A stretch of 32,454 bases of DNA from an uncultured Opitutales bacterium (GCA_937920335.1 CALGUT010000476.1:1-32454); one strand, 5' to 3'. Shown: positions 1 to 9,107, counted from the stretch's first letter. The notes: a model not told the origin generated them from the letters alone. A program made the numbers and translations.

Positions 1-1353
1 GGTCCGTTTCAATGGGACAGCTTTACGATCCCCAAAGACAACCCCTGGAAGAGCTGGTTACGAACTACCGGCATAGATTTTTCTCCTGATGGTAAATCAG
101 CCTACCTATGCAGTTGGGACGGTGATGTCTGGAAGGTCGACGGTATCACGGATGAAAACTCTCCTATTGTCACCTGGCACCGAATCGCGGCCGGACTATT
201 CCAACCCCTGGGTATCAAACTGGTCGATGGTGAGATATTCGTAACCTGTCGGGATCAGCTCGTTAAGCTCAACGACCTGAACGGCGACGGTGAAACCGAT
301 TTCTACGAGAGCTTTAACAGCGATCACCAAGTCACTGAGCATTTCCACGAATTTGCGATGGGCCTGCAGACTGATGGAGATGGAAATTTCTATTACGCCA
401 AAAGCGCTCGTCATGCCCGCCCTCCTCTCGTGTCGCATCACGGAACACTGATCAAGGTGAGTCCGGACGGCCAAAGCAGCGAGATTCTGGCCAAAGGCTT
501 CCGGGCGGCTAACGGCGTCTGCATCAATCCCGACGGCAGTTTTATTGTGACCGATCAGGAAGGGCATTGGAATCCGATGAACCGCATCAACTGGGTTCGC
601 CCGGGGGACAAATTTTATGGAAATATGTGGAGCTACGGCGTTGGAGACGATACCTCCAATGAAGCGATGGAGCAACCACTCGCCTGGGTGGACAAGGGCT
701 TCGACCGGTCGCCGTCCGAGTTGCTCTGGGTCGACAGCAAAAACTGGGGGCCGCTTAATCGGAAACTGCTCAACCTCTCCTATGGCCATGGTCGTCTGGA
801 GATCGTTCCCCATGAATTTATCGACGGACAACCTCAGGGCGGTCTCTGTCGTCTTCCGATCCCCGACTTCCCGACCGGGACCATGCGAGGCCGTTTTCAT
901 CCAGAAAACGGACACCTCTATCTGTGTGGCATGTCAGCCTGGGGAACAGCACAGATGCACCAGACCGGTGGATTTTATCGTATCCGCGCAACCGGCAAGC
1001 CTAGCCACCTGCCGGTTGGATTGGCAGCCAAGGAAAGCGGTATCGAAATCACCTTTTCGGAAGCGATCGATCCCGACTCCCTGAAAACAAAAGAGGCTCT
1101 CATGGTTCAAAGCTGGGCTCTCGAGCGGTCTGCCAAATATGGTTCTGATCACTACGACAAGAAGACACTAGAGATCTCAAACACCACGCTTTCCCGAGAT
1201 GGGAAACGCTTATTTATTGAACTGCCAGTAATTGAACCCGTATGGCAAATGTCGATACAATACCAACTAGAAGGCTCGAAAGGGGAACCCGTCAAAGGCG
1301 AGATTCAGAATACGATTCATCAATTGGGATCTCAGGGCGACCCTATAAATTAA
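1..1353 (+). CDS. DUF6797-type secreted beta-propeller protein, C-terminal part (5' truncated by window)
   Basis: The reading frame is open from the first base, so the gene starts outside the window; about 450 residues are visible. They match the C-terminal half of the complete protein at 28783 (shared landmarks: 'NPW.S..R..GIDF', 'DxNxxGExDxYExFN', 'SHHG', 'ANGV', 'G.GRFHxxGHLYxxGM/L.SW', 'F.RxRxTGKPxHLPV'). The visible part is NHL/SGL-like beta-propeller repeats followed by a beta-sandwich-like tail (about the last 110 residues). Unlike the 28783 protein it has no copper-binding domain and ends 'QGDPIN'. In this family a DUF6797 domain precedes the propeller; that part is not visible. The function is unknown; a sugar or aldose oxidation or binding role at the cell surface is an inference. 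The first sulfatase begins 13 nt after the stop, so it probably shares the transcript. Confidence 0.8.
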   Translation, partial: GPFQWDSFTIPKDNPWKSWLRTTGIDFSPDGKSAYLCSWDGDVWKVDGITDENSPIVTWHRIAAGLFQPLGIKLVDGEIFVTCRDQLVKLNDLNGDGETDFYESFNSDHQVTEHFHEFAMGLQTDGDGNFYYAKSARHARPPLVSHHGTLIKVSPDGQSSEILAKGFRAANGVCINPDGSFIVTDQEGHWNPMNRINWVRPGDKFYGNMWSYGVGDDTSNEAMEQPLAWVDKGFDRSPSELLWVDSKNWGPLNRKLLNLSYGHGRLEIVPHEFIDGQPQGGLCRLPIPDFPTGTMRGRFHPENGHLYLCGMSAWGTAQMHQTGGFYRIRATGKPSHLPVGLAAKESGIEITFSEAIDPDSLKTKEALMVQSWALERSAKYGSDHYDKKTLEISNTTLSRDGKRLFIELPVIEPVWQMSIQYQLEGSKGEPVKGEIQNTIHQLGSQGDPIN

Positions 1354-1366
1354 AGAAATTGATTCG

Positions 1367-2881
1367 ATGAACCGGTTAATCCTCCCAATCTTTCTTTCAT
1401 GGATAATACTCAACGAGCTGCATGCCGAGAAACCGAATATACTCTGGATCATGTCTGACGATCATGCGGCTCACGCAATCAGCGCCTATGGCGGACGATT
1501 TGCGGAAGTGGCCCCGACCCCGAACCTGGATCGACTTGCCAGCGAAGGGATGCGATTCACCAATGCGTTTGTCACCAATTCCATTTGCACGCCTAGCCGC
1601 GCCGTGCTCTGGACCGGAAAATATTCGCACCGAAACGGCGTCTACAAGTTTACCGGGCTCGACCAAAGTCAACCGACCCTGCCGAAGTATATGCAAGCGC
1701 ACGGTTACCAAACTGGCTTCGTGGGGAAATATCACCTACATACTAATCCAGTAGGATTCGACCACTGGTCGATCCTTCCCGGCCAGGGAAGGTATCACGA
1801 TACAGCGTTTGTTGAGATGGGTGACGAGGATCCATCCGGTATCGTCACAAAGGGTAAGCGAACGGCCTACGAAGGTTGGCATTCAACGGATATCATCACC
1901 CACAAGGCGTTGGAATGGTTCAAAGAGGTTCGGAATCCAGACGAACCGTTTTTCTACATGCTTCATTACAAGGCACCCCATGATTTGTGGGAACATGCGC
2001 ACCGTTATGATGATTATCTAGCGGATGTGAATATCCCCGAACCTGCGAACTTACACGACCATGGAAGCGGGCGATCCCCTGCGCTTGACCAATCGACGCA
2101 GGATATAGCCGGAACGAGTCGCCACACCCAGTTTACCGACGCCATCAACGCAATGCCCCCAAGTCGTGAAAAACGCAGCGTCGTTTATCAGGAATACATG
2201 AAACGCTACCTGCGCTGCGTAAAAGGTATCGACGATAATCTTGGCAAAGTGTTCGCCTACCTCGAAGAGTCTGGACTGTCTGAGAACACCATTGTTATGT
2301 ATACCGCCGACCAGGGATTTTTCCTGGGAGAACATGGACTCTACGACAAACGCCTCATCCATGAGGAATCGTTGCGGGTGCCTCTCATCGTCCGCTGGCC
2401 CGGACAAGTTGCCGCCGGCCAAGTCCGCGAAGAGATGATACTGAACCTCGACTACGCAGAAACGTTATTGGATATCGCTGGACACCCTGTGCCTGATGAT
2501 ATGCAGGGACGTAGCTTCAAGCCCATTCTCCAAGGAAATCGAGTCGAAGACTGGCGGGACGCTTTCTACTACCGCTACTACTACTCTCATTTTGATACCC
2601 CGAGCCACTACGGTATTCGCACCCAAGATCTCAAACTCGTCTATTACGATACCCGGGACGAGTGGGAGCTCTACGACCTGAAGACCGATCCAACTGAAAT
2701 GTATAATCTAGCCGGTGACCCGGCATGGAAGAATCGGTTGGCGTCCTTGAAAACCCGCTTGAAAATCCTCCAGAAAGAAGCGGGCGACGATCCTTCTGAC
2801 ATCGGAGATTTTCCCCGAACAGGAAACGCGGAGCTCGATCAATTCGAAAAAGAACGTCTGGCACGACGGAATGCGAGATGA
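1367..2881 (+). CDS. Secreted sulfatase (S1 family, GlcNAc-6-sulfatase/S1_11-like)
   Basis: 504 residues. A signal peptide ends near 'NELHA|EK'. The sulfatase fold is marked by the metal pair D31-D32 in 'MSDDH', the formylglycine motif C74-T-P-S-R78 followed by 'WTGK', 'GKYHLH', and 'ADQGFFLGEHG', in which Asp-Gln replaces the usual Asp-Asn metal pair. The 'PGQG.Y' segment, 'ADQGFFLGEHG' and 'EESLRVPLIVRWPG' resemble S1_11 enzymes, the family that includes GlcNAc-6-sulfatases and mucin-desulfating enzymes; the subfamily call is from memory of motifs and is tentative. Cys-type sulfatases must be matured to formylglycine by another enzyme, and none is encoded in the window. The enzyme should act outside the cytoplasm, removing sulfate esters from saccharides. 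Its last bases overlap the next sulfatase by 4 nt (ATGA). Confidence 0.93.
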   Translation: MNRLILPIFLSWIILNELHAEKPNILWIMSDDHAAHAISAYGGRFAEVAPTPNLDRLASEGMRFTNAFVTNSICTPSRAVLWTGKYSHRNGVYKFTGLDQSQPTLPKYMQAHGYQTGFVGKYHLHTNPVGFDHWSILPGQGRYHDTAFVEMGDEDPSGIVTKGKRTAYEGWHSTDIITHKALEWFKEVRNPDEPFFYMLHYKAPHDLWEHAHRYDDYLADVNIPEPANLHDHGSGRSPALDQSTQDIAGTSRHTQFTDAINAMPPSREKRSVVYQEYMKRYLRCVKGIDDNLGKVFAYLEESGLSENTIVMYTADQGFFLGEHGLYDKRLIHEESLRVPLIVRWPGQVAAGQVREEMILNLDYAETLLDIAGHPVPDDMQGRSFKPILQGNRVEDWRDAFYYRYYYSHFDTPSHYGIRTQDLKLVYYDTRDEWELYDLKTDPTEMYNLAGDPAWKNRLASLKTRLKILQKEAGDDPSDIGDFPRTGNAELDQFEKERLARRNAR

Positions 2882-4452
2882 GAATCTCAGCGCCCCGAAT
2901 CAAGATTATGCGAAATGTCTTCCACGCGTTGTGGATCCCATTCGTTGTTCTTACCTCCCTCCCAGCAAAAGAGTTACCCAATATCGTTATCATCTACGCC
3001 GACGATCTGGGTTACGGTGATGTACAAAGCTATAATCCCAAACGTGGTAGAATTCCCACGCCGCATATCGATCGCCTTGCGACGGACGGTATGCGTTTCA
3101 CGGATGCCCATTCTTCCTCGGGCGTTTGCTCGCCATCGCGATACACACTGCTCACCGGTCGTTATCATTGGAGGACTCGTTTACAGAATGGGATCGTTGG
3201 ACGCTGGGGAGCTCCCGTTATTCCGCCTGAGCGTTTGACGATTGCAGGGTTGGCTAAACAGGCTGGATACAATACCGCTTGCATCGGTAAATGGCACCTG
3301 GGTTGGAACTGGCCTATTCCTGAAGAAGAACTCGACTTATTTAACACCGGAGGCTACGGCGGAAACAAAGACGTTATAGCCACTGACGCACACCGGGAGG
3401 CATGGAAGAGTGTGTTTTCTCAGCGAATACCAGGAGGACCCACGACGGTTGGCTTCGATAGTTATTTCGGAACGGATGTCCCCAATTGGCCTCCGTTTTG
3501 TTACATCGAAAACGACCAGACGATCGGTATACCGAGTGAGTATGCTCACATCTCTCTTTTTGAAAAGAATCAGGCTAGCGTTCAAGGTCCCGCCTTACCG
3601 AACTGGACCCTGGAGCCCATCTTACCAGAACTCGGGAAGCGCGCGTCCGACTATATAACCCAACATGCAGAGTCAGATAACCCCTACCTACTCTACATGG
3701 CTCTCACTTCCCCACACACTCCACTCTCGGTGAACGAAGCATGGAAGGGTAAGAGCGGGCTGGGCCTCTACGCAGATTTTGTCATGGAAACCGATGCGAT
3801 CGTCGGGCGGGTATTGTCAGCCGTCGAAACAAGTGGAGAGACTCAAGATACCCTCGTAATTTTCACAAGCGACAACGGTTGTGCACCTTACATTGGCGTT
3901 GAAGAGCTTGAGTCAAACGGCCACTACGCCAGCGGAGATCTCAGAGGATACAAATCGGATGTATGGGAGGGAGGCCATCGAGTTCCGTTTATCGTCCGTT
4001 GGCCTAAGGTCGTCGAACCGGGTAGCACAAACGACCAACTTGTCCATCAAGCGGATCTAATGGCAACCTTCGCGAGTATCTTTGAAAGACGGCTTCCTGA
4101 CTCGGCTGGCGAGGATAGTTTCAGTATCCTATCTTTATTTAAAGGCAGTCCTGACCCCATTCGTAAATATGCAGTGAGTTGTTCAGCCAAAGGTCTGCCC
4201 GGCATTCGAGCCGGCGCCTGGAAATTGATACTTGGTCCGGGTTCAGGCGGTTGGGCCAAAGGCAGTGAAGACGAAGCCATCCAACTTTATAATCTGGAAA
4301 AAGACTTGGGAGAAACCCAAAACCTGGCCCAAAAATCGCCCGACACGGTCGCCTATATCCAGGCCGTATATGAATCTATGATACGCAACGGAAGAAGTAC
4401 TTCAGGTATTGCCCAATCGAACGATGTTGAGGTGGTCCGTTATCCTAAATAA
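2878..4452 (+). CDS. Secreted sulfatase (S1 family, S1_15/16-like)
   Basis: 524 residues from the ATG that overlaps the previous stop (ATGA). An internal ATG at 2908 would give a more typical signal peptide ('MRNVFHALWIPFVVLTSLPA|KE'), so the true start is uncertain. Sulfatase hallmarks are D42-D43 in 'YADDLGYGDV', the maturation motif C84-S-P-S-R88 with 'LLTGRYHWRTRL', 'GKWHLGW', 'FTSDNGC', and the 'GYKSDVWEGGHRVPFIVRWP' block, whose Lys contacts sulfate in the family. The same blocks recur in the sulfatases at 4483 and 16750, so the three are related paralogues. They resemble the S1_15/S1_16 clade, whose characterised members act on 6-sulfated or 4-sulfated galactose or GalNAc. That substrate hint is family knowledge, not evidence for this protein. 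Confidence 0.93.
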   Translation: MRISAPRIKIMRNVFHALWIPFVVLTSLPAKELPNIVIIYADDLGYGDVQSYNPKRGRIPTPHIDRLATDGMRFTDAHSSSGVCSPSRYTLLTGRYHWRTRLQNGIVGRWGAPVIPPERLTIAGLAKQAGYNTACIGKWHLGWNWPIPEEELDLFNTGGYGGNKDVIATDAHREAWKSVFSQRIPGGPTTVGFDSYFGTDVPNWPPFCYIENDQTIGIPSEYAHISLFEKNQASVQGPALPNWTLEPILPELGKRASDYITQHAESDNPYLLYMALTSPHTPLSVNEAWKGKSGLGLYADFVMETDAIVGRVLSAVETSGETQDTLVIFTSDNGCAPYIGVEELESNGHYASGDLRGYKSDVWEGGHRVPFIVRWPKVVEPGSTNDQLVHQADLMATFASIFERRLPDSAGEDSFSILSLFKGSPDPIRKYAVSCSAKGLPGIRAGAWKLILGPGSGGWAKGSEDEAIQLYNLEKDLGETQNLAQKSPDTVAYIQAVYESMIRNGRSTSGIAQSNDVEVVRYPK

Positions 4453-4482
4453 TCCCTCCATTTGATTAAGGAACAACCGGAA

Positions 4483-6048
4483 ATGGATACCAGCGAAAAG
4501 ACTGCACACTGTTACAGCACCCGCGCTTATGGATGCAATCGGTTGCGATCAAGTTTACTACCCTCTCTCGGGCTGCTCGTCCTAATTGTATTTCCCCTTT
4601 TCGCGCAGTCAGAACGCCCCAACATCGTTGTCATCTTCGCCGATGACCTGGGCTACGGAGATATTGGGTGCTACAATCCTGAATCGCGTATCCCAACGCC
4701 CCATATCGATAACCTCGCATCAGAGGGTATTCGCTTCACCGATGCACATTCGGCTGATTCCGTATGCACCCCGTCGCGCTACGGTTTGTTAACCGGACGA
4801 TACAGTTGGCGAGGTAAGCTTAAGACCGGCGTATTGTTCAACTGGGAACCACCACTGATCGAAGCCGATAGAATGACTCTCGCATCTCTTCTAAAAACGA
4901 ACGGCTACCGGACAGCTATTTCTGGCAAATGGCACCTGGGCCTCGGATTCACCGCCAAACCAGGCAAGGACGTCAATTTCGAACAAGTGCTCCCCTGGTC
5001 AGGTGGACCCGAGCCGGACCGTGCCATCAGTGAGAGTATCGATTTATCGGCCCCCATTTTGGGTGGGCCAGAAGAATTAGGATTCGACGAGGCCTTTTAT
5101 ACAGCCGGTTGCTCCACAGACCAGGAACCGTTTTGCTTCATTGAAAACAAGCTCATGCTCGACATGGAAGAGGCTAGCTATCGAACCCCCCATGGCAGTT
5201 GGCGCAGCGGAATGGCCTCTCCAAGCTGGGTCAATGAACCTGTCGATATTCGTTTCACGGACTGGGCGATCGACTTCATAGAGGCCTCTCATAACGAAAA
5301 TCCGACCCAACCCTTTTTCCTCTACCTGCCCTTATCGTCTCCCCACTCGCCTCACGTAACGGTCGAATTCGCGCATGGGAAATCGGAGGCTGGCACACGC
5401 GGCGACATGGTTTGGCTGGTCGATTGGGTAACCGGACAAATTATGGCAAAACTGGACGAGCTTGGGCTGAGCGACAATACGCTGATCATCGTAACGAGCG
5501 ACAACGGTCCCCTTATAGGTTCACTCGAATTCGGTAAACCCGAAGGTACTGCAAAAGTAAGTAATGGGCACAAATCGATGGGCAACTTGCGCGGCCAAAA
5601 AGGACGCGTCTGGGAAGCAGGCCACCGAGTTCCGTTTGTGGTCCGTTGGCCCAAACTAATACCGCAAGGACTAGTGAGCGACTACAGCTTCTGTTTCACC
5701 GATTTTCTGGCGACATTCGCAGATTTGCTGGGTGAGAATATCCCAGCCGATGCCGGTGAAGACAGTTTCAGTATACTCCCTGCCCTATTAGGAAACCCAA
5801 TGGATGAAAGACCCCCAATCATCCACCACTCCAACTGGACCTACGCCATGCGATCTGGAAAATGGAAGATCGTATTTGGTGAAGGCGACAATCGTGTTCG
5901 CGCTAAAGACGGCCATGGCTACCTGTTCAACCTTGACGTCGATCCCTACGAGAAACGGGATCTGTGGAAGGATCGACCAGACGTAGTTGAACGGTTGACA
6001 CGCGAGTTTGAAACCATAACCGAGAAAGGCATCTACCCGAAATCATGA
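4483..6048 (+). CDS. Secreted sulfatase (S1 family, S1_15/16-like)
   Basis: 521 residues from ATG 4483. A TTG at 4462 would add seven residues, but the ATG has an AAGGA ribosome-binding site at 4468-4472 and is preferred. The N-terminus is unusually long before the hydrophobic segment ('LLPSLGLLVLIVFPLFAQ'); it may be a signal peptide with a long n-region or a membrane anchor. Metal residues D54-D55 lie in 'FADDLGYGD', the maturation motif is C95-T-P-S-R99, and 'GKWHLGLG', 'TSDNGP' and 'GRVWEAGHRVPFVVRWP' follow. It is close to the sulfatase at 2878 in block order and wording. Compared with that protein it has an insert after 'GKWHLG', which is typical of substrate-pocket variation. The stop overlaps the start of the next sulfatase by 4 nt (ATGA), which suggests translational coupling. 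Confidence 0.93.
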   Translation: MDTSEKTAHCYSTRAYGCNRLRSSLLPSLGLLVLIVFPLFAQSERPNIVVIFADDLGYGDIGCYNPESRIPTPHIDNLASEGIRFTDAHSADSVCTPSRYGLLTGRYSWRGKLKTGVLFNWEPPLIEADRMTLASLLKTNGYRTAISGKWHLGLGFTAKPGKDVNFEQVLPWSGGPEPDRAISESIDLSAPILGGPEELGFDEAFYTAGCSTDQEPFCFIENKLMLDMEEASYRTPHGSWRSGMASPSWVNEPVDIRFTDWAIDFIEASHNENPTQPFFLYLPLSSPHSPHVTVEFAHGKSEAGTRGDMVWLVDWVTGQIMAKLDELGLSDNTLIIVTSDNGPLIGSLEFGKPEGTAKVSNGHKSMGNLRGQKGRVWEAGHRVPFVVRWPKLIPQGLVSDYSFCFTDFLATFADLLGENIPADAGEDSFSILPALLGNPMDERPPIIHHSNWTYAMRSGKWKIVFGEGDNRVRAKDGHGYLFNLDVDPYEKRDLWKDRPDVVERLTREFETITEKGIYPKS

Positions 6049-7421
6049 AGCTCATTTTCACCTTACTCTTCGTAGCAAACACATTCGCATGCGCTCATGC
6101 CAGACATCCGAACATTCTCCTAATCATGGCGGATGATCTGGGGGCAGAGAATCTTGGGTCCTACGGCAACACGATTTACCAAACGCCGAATCTGGATCGG
6201 ATGGCGACAGAAGGAGCGAGATTCGAGAATGCGTTTTCGACACCGGTCTGCACTCCGACTCGGGCAATGATTTTGACAGGGTTGTATCCCAATCGTACGG
6301 GAATCATGGAGCGTATGGACAGTCCACTTGATCCGGAAAAGAAGAACCGGCTTCCCGTGCATATCAAAACCTTCGGGCACGTATTTCAAGATGCCGGTTA
6401 CAAAACAGCCATCGCTGGAAAGTGGCACTTGGGCGATTTCCAGACCTACCCCGATCAACCGACTTCGCATGGATTTGATGAGCATTGTTTGTGGGTGCAA
6501 TACTGGGACGGCGAACGCCCCAGCCGGTATTACGGTCCCCACAATTGGGAGAACGGAAAGCATGTGGTTCACGGAAAGGAGGTCTTTGGTCCCGATTACT
6601 ATGCGGACTTTCTCATCGAATTTATGACCCGGAACAAGGAGCAGCCGTTCCTCGCCTACTTTCCAATGAACCTCATTCATGGCCCACTCATCAACCCACC
6701 CGGATTGAAGGAACTCGCAGAAAGTAACTTCCCGAATGATCTTGGAAAGAACGAGCGCAAGGCCGGACACATGGTAACCTACATGGACGGAATCGTTGGG
6801 CGTTTCTTAGCAAAGCTGGAAGAGCTTGGCATCAGCGAGAATACCCTGGTCATTTTTACCGGAGACAATGGAACAGGGGGGAATCTGGTCAGCCAGCTGG
6901 GTGATTTTCACTTGCGAGGAGGCAAGCGAACCATGAACGAAGCCGGAACACGCGTACCCTTCATTGCTCATTGGCCCGGGCGCATTTCAGCTGGTAAACG
7001 CACCTCATTCTTTACTCTAATGGATGTCCTGCCCACCATCGCCTCCATAGCCGGAATCGAACTACACCATGAAATTGATGGTATGGATCTTTCCCATAAT
7101 CTTTATGGCACTAACGGAACAGACCGGGACTTTTTCAATATGGCGTTTGAAGGTGATTGTTACTTCGTTCGCAATGATCGATTTCGTCTTCACGAAGATG
7201 GACGGTTCTATGAGGTCCCCGTTACAAGCGACGAAACCCGTTACAACATGGACGTGGTTGAAGACTCCGACCGTTATGCCAATACCCGTGCCTTTCTTCA
7301 GGAAAAGCTGGATGACTATCGGGCGATCCAGCAATCGGACAGTTCTTACAGCATTGTGCCGTTTGGAACAAACGGAGATAGTTTTAAAAATGCGCAGCAG
7401 CGTTCGAACGCCTTGCAATAA
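6045..7421 (+). CDS. Secreted sulfatase (S1 family)
   Basis: 458 residues, starting inside the previous stop codon (ATGA). The signal peptide 'MKLIFTLLFVANTFACAHA' probably ends at 'AHA|RH'; the Cys in it lacks a good lipobox context, so I do not call a lipoprotein. D30-D31 ('MADDLGAENLG'), the maturation motif C69-T-P-T-R73 with 'MILTGLYPNRTGI', 'AGKWHLGDF', 'TGDNGTGG' and 'NEAGTRVPFIAHWPG' define a Cys-type sulfatase. The sequence differs clearly from the neighbouring S1_15/16-like paralogues and from the S1_4-like enzyme at 19573, so it probably cleaves a different sulfate ester position. I cannot assign a subfamily. The next 289 bases contain a decayed insertion, so this is where the compact run is interrupted. 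Confidence 0.92.
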   Translation: MKLIFTLLFVANTFACAHARHPNILLIMADDLGAENLGSYGNTIYQTPNLDRMATEGARFENAFSTPVCTPTRAMILTGLYPNRTGIMERMDSPLDPEKKNRLPVHIKTFGHVFQDAGYKTAIAGKWHLGDFQTYPDQPTSHGFDEHCLWVQYWDGERPSRYYGPHNWENGKHVVHGKEVFGPDYYADFLIEFMTRNKEQPFLAYFPMNLIHGPLINPPGLKELAESNFPNDLGKNERKAGHMVTYMDGIVGRFLAKLEELGISENTLVIFTGDNGTGGNLVSQLGDFHLRGGKRTMNEAGTRVPFIAHWPGRISAGKRTSFFTLMDVLPTIASIAGIELHHEIDGMDLSHNLYGTNGTDRDFFNMAFEGDCYFVRNDRFRLHEDGRFYEVPVTSDETRYNMDVVEDSDRYANTRAFLQEKLDDYRAIQQSDSSYSIVPFGTNGDSFKNAQQRSNALQ

Positions 7422-7430
7422 ACCGCAGAA

Positions 7431-7646
7431 GGTAGATTGGAAATTGAAGAATGAAAACTAAGCGAAGCGATATTAAGAACAGGATGCTGGAGTTTGCTGC
7501 GAGGATTGGAAAGGTCGTAGATGCACCTCCGAAAACTCGGCTCGGTAATATCATCGGAAGACCTCTCATCACTGCGAAGAATAACCTTAGGAAGCCCAAA
7601 TGAACTCTCTTCAGAACCAATTTTACATTTCTAATTTTCAACCTCC
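7431..7646. repeat. Imperfect inverted repeats bracketing a four-helix-bundle gene remnant
   Basis: The left arm (about 7431-7459) and the reverse complement of the right arm (about 7618-7646) align along about 28 bases with roughly 20 identities and one or two single-base gaps. The shared core is TTG.AAATT followed by AATG.AAAA. The arms sit immediately outside the small remnant ORF at 7451-7603, and the left arm includes its start codon. Free-standing four-helix-bundle (IVS/bS23-type) genes are often found as compact insertions, and IVS elements in rRNA form stem-loops. The arrangement therefore fits a small inserted element, probably no longer active. Alignment was done by eye. Confidence 0.5.
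7451..7603 (+). pseudogene. Remnant of a four-helix-bundle (bS23/IVS-type) protein gene, internally deleted
   Basis: A 50-codon ORF runs from ATG 7451 to TGA 7601-7603. Its N-terminal 38 residues ('MKTKRSDIKNRMLEFAARI', then 'GKVVDAPPKTRLGNIIGR.L') follow the start of the four-helix-bundle protein family (TIGR02436-like, about 120 residues), including the 'K.R...FA.R...LVDALP.TR.GN.IG.QL' pattern. The sequence then jumps to 'ITAKNNLRKPK' and stops. That resembles the family's usual C-terminal end ('..TAKKN.R..K'), so most of the middle appears deleted while both ends remain. Inverted repeats flank it. It is too short to form the bundle, so I treat it as a decayed gene. A genuine small protein cannot be excluded. 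Confidence 0.55.
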
Positions 7647-7710
7647 CTTTTTCAACTTTCTATAGTAACTCGTCTTCCAACGAGAAGCCCAATAACAAAC
7701 CCTTCCGATT

Positions 7711-9096
7711 ATGATTAAGATCACGATAAAGATATTAGTGTTTTGCGCTTTTAGCCTGTCATTGTTTTCAGCAAGAGACGGACGACCCAATGTCCTTATT
7801 CTCTTCACGGACGATCAGGGGACACTGGATGTTAACTGTTATGGAGCCACGGACCTACATACACCCCATATGGATAAGCTGGCCGAGACCGGCGTGCGGT
7901 TTACGCAGGCTTATGCGCATACGGTGTGCTGTCCGTCTCGGGCCGCCTTGCTAACCGGGCGCCACCCCAATCGCGGTGGAGTTCAAAGTTGGCTACAAGG
8001 CGATCGGAATGGCGCAGATAGCAAAAACGCCAATATGTTTCCCTCGGAAGTCACCATGGCGGAAGTGTTCAAAGAGGCTGGTTACAAAACCGCTCTGTTT
8101 GGCAAATGGCATTTGGGAGCCAAAAAAGGGCATGGCCCGCTCGATCAAGGGTTCGACTACCACTTCGGCCACCTCTCTGGATTTATCGAAAATTACACCC
8201 ACCACTTCATGCATGGGAAAGGTTACCATGATCTCTACCAAAACAATGAAGAGATCTGGCGTAAGGGCGAATACTTCCCGGAGATGATGGTCGATGAGGC
8301 GATTCAGTATATCGACGAGCATAAAGAGGATCCCTTTTTCGCCATGGTCTCCTTCAACTTGCCACATTATCCAGAACAACCCGAAAGCCAGTTCAAAGAC
8401 GCCTTCGCAGATCTTGAAATGCCTCGACGGTCCTATGCTCGCGTCGTTGCTACCGTCGACAACCAGATTGGTCGAATCGTTGATCAGCTGGAAAAATCAG
8501 GTATCCGCGAAAACACGATTATCATATTCAGCAGCGACAATGGTCATTCCGAAGAGAACAACAAAGGAGTCACTGTAGAAAACCATAGCAGTGGTTATCC
8601 CGTTGGCTACTATTACCTCTCACACGGCGGCGGAGGCTACACGGGTAAATGGATCGGACACAAAGGCAACTATTTCGAAGGAGGCATTCGCGTCCCCGCA
8701 ATCATCAGCTATCCCAAGCAACTTCCTCAGGGTGAAGTTCGGGATCAAGTGGTCACCGTAATGGACTGGATGCCAACGCTCATCGATATGATAGGGTTGG
8801 GGAGACCAGAGGAGAAACTGGATGGGCGATCCATGCTATCGATACTCAACAATCCAACAGCACCTACCCAACACTCAGTTTTGCATTTCGATTGGCAAGA
8901 CAGATGGGCGGTCCGTGAGGGAGACTGGAAGCTCATCTCCGACCTAAACAAGAAGACCAAAGTAAGAAGCTATTCACTCCACAACCTAGCGGAACCAAAC
9001 CCGGAAGTAAAAGATCACGCCAAGGAACAACCGAAGCTGGTCGCTCATTTAAAAGCACTTCACGAAGACTGGGCTCACGACGTGAAGCCCAATTGA
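7711..9096 (+). CDS. Secreted sulfatase (S1 family)
   Basis: 461 residues. The signal peptide is 'MIKITIKILVFCAFSLSLFS|ARDG'. D34-D35 ('FTDDQGTLDV') bind metal. The maturation motif is C73-C-P-S-R77, with a second Cys directly after the catalytic one, followed by 'AALLTGRHPNRGG'. 'FGKWHLGAKKGHGP', 'SSDNGHSEENN' and 'GHKGNYFEGGIRVPAIISYP' complete the sulfatase signature. It has a Tyr/Gly/His-rich insert ('YYYLSHGGGGYTGK') before the last block, not seen in the neighbours. I cannot name the subfamily. The stop is 11 nt before the DUF1961 gene's ATG, so the two are probably coupled. Confidence 0.92.
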   Translation: MIKITIKILVFCAFSLSLFSARDGRPNVLILFTDDQGTLDVNCYGATDLHTPHMDKLAETGVRFTQAYAHTVCCPSRAALLTGRHPNRGGVQSWLQGDRNGADSKNANMFPSEVTMAEVFKEAGYKTALFGKWHLGAKKGHGPLDQGFDYHFGHLSGFIENYTHHFMHGKGYHDLYQNNEEIWRKGEYFPEMMVDEAIQYIDEHKEDPFFAMVSFNLPHYPEQPESQFKDAFADLEMPRRSYARVVATVDNQIGRIVDQLEKSGIRENTIIIFSSDNGHSEENNKGVTVENHSSGYPVGYYYLSHGGGGYTGKWIGHKGNYFEGGIRVPAIISYPKQLPQGEVRDQVVTVMDWMPTLIDMIGLGRPEEKLDGRSMLSILNNPTAPTQHSVLHFDWQDRWAVREGDWKLISDLNKKTKVRSYSLHNLAEPNPEVKDHAKEQPKLVAHLKALHEDWAHDVKPN

Positions 9097-9107
9097 ACGA
9101 TCTGTGT

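Noticed and set aside
196..915. 239-residue minus-strand open frame opposite the first propeller gene
   Set aside because: It lies antisense to a clear protein family in the other strand, has no recognisable domain or start context, and is explained by codon bias of the real gene.
6045..6110. Lipoprotein signal in the sulfatase at 6045 (Cys in 'NTFACAHA')
   Set aside because: The residues before the Cys (T-F-A) do not fit a lipobox, and a normal signal peptidase I site (AHA) follows.
6120..6770. 216-residue minus-strand open frame
   Set aside because: It is antisense to a complete sulfatase with all catalytic motifs; the composition looks like a mirror of that gene.
7669..7684. CTCGT/ACGAG hairpin before the sulfatase at 7711
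   Set aside because: A 5-bp stem with no T-run; likely chance.
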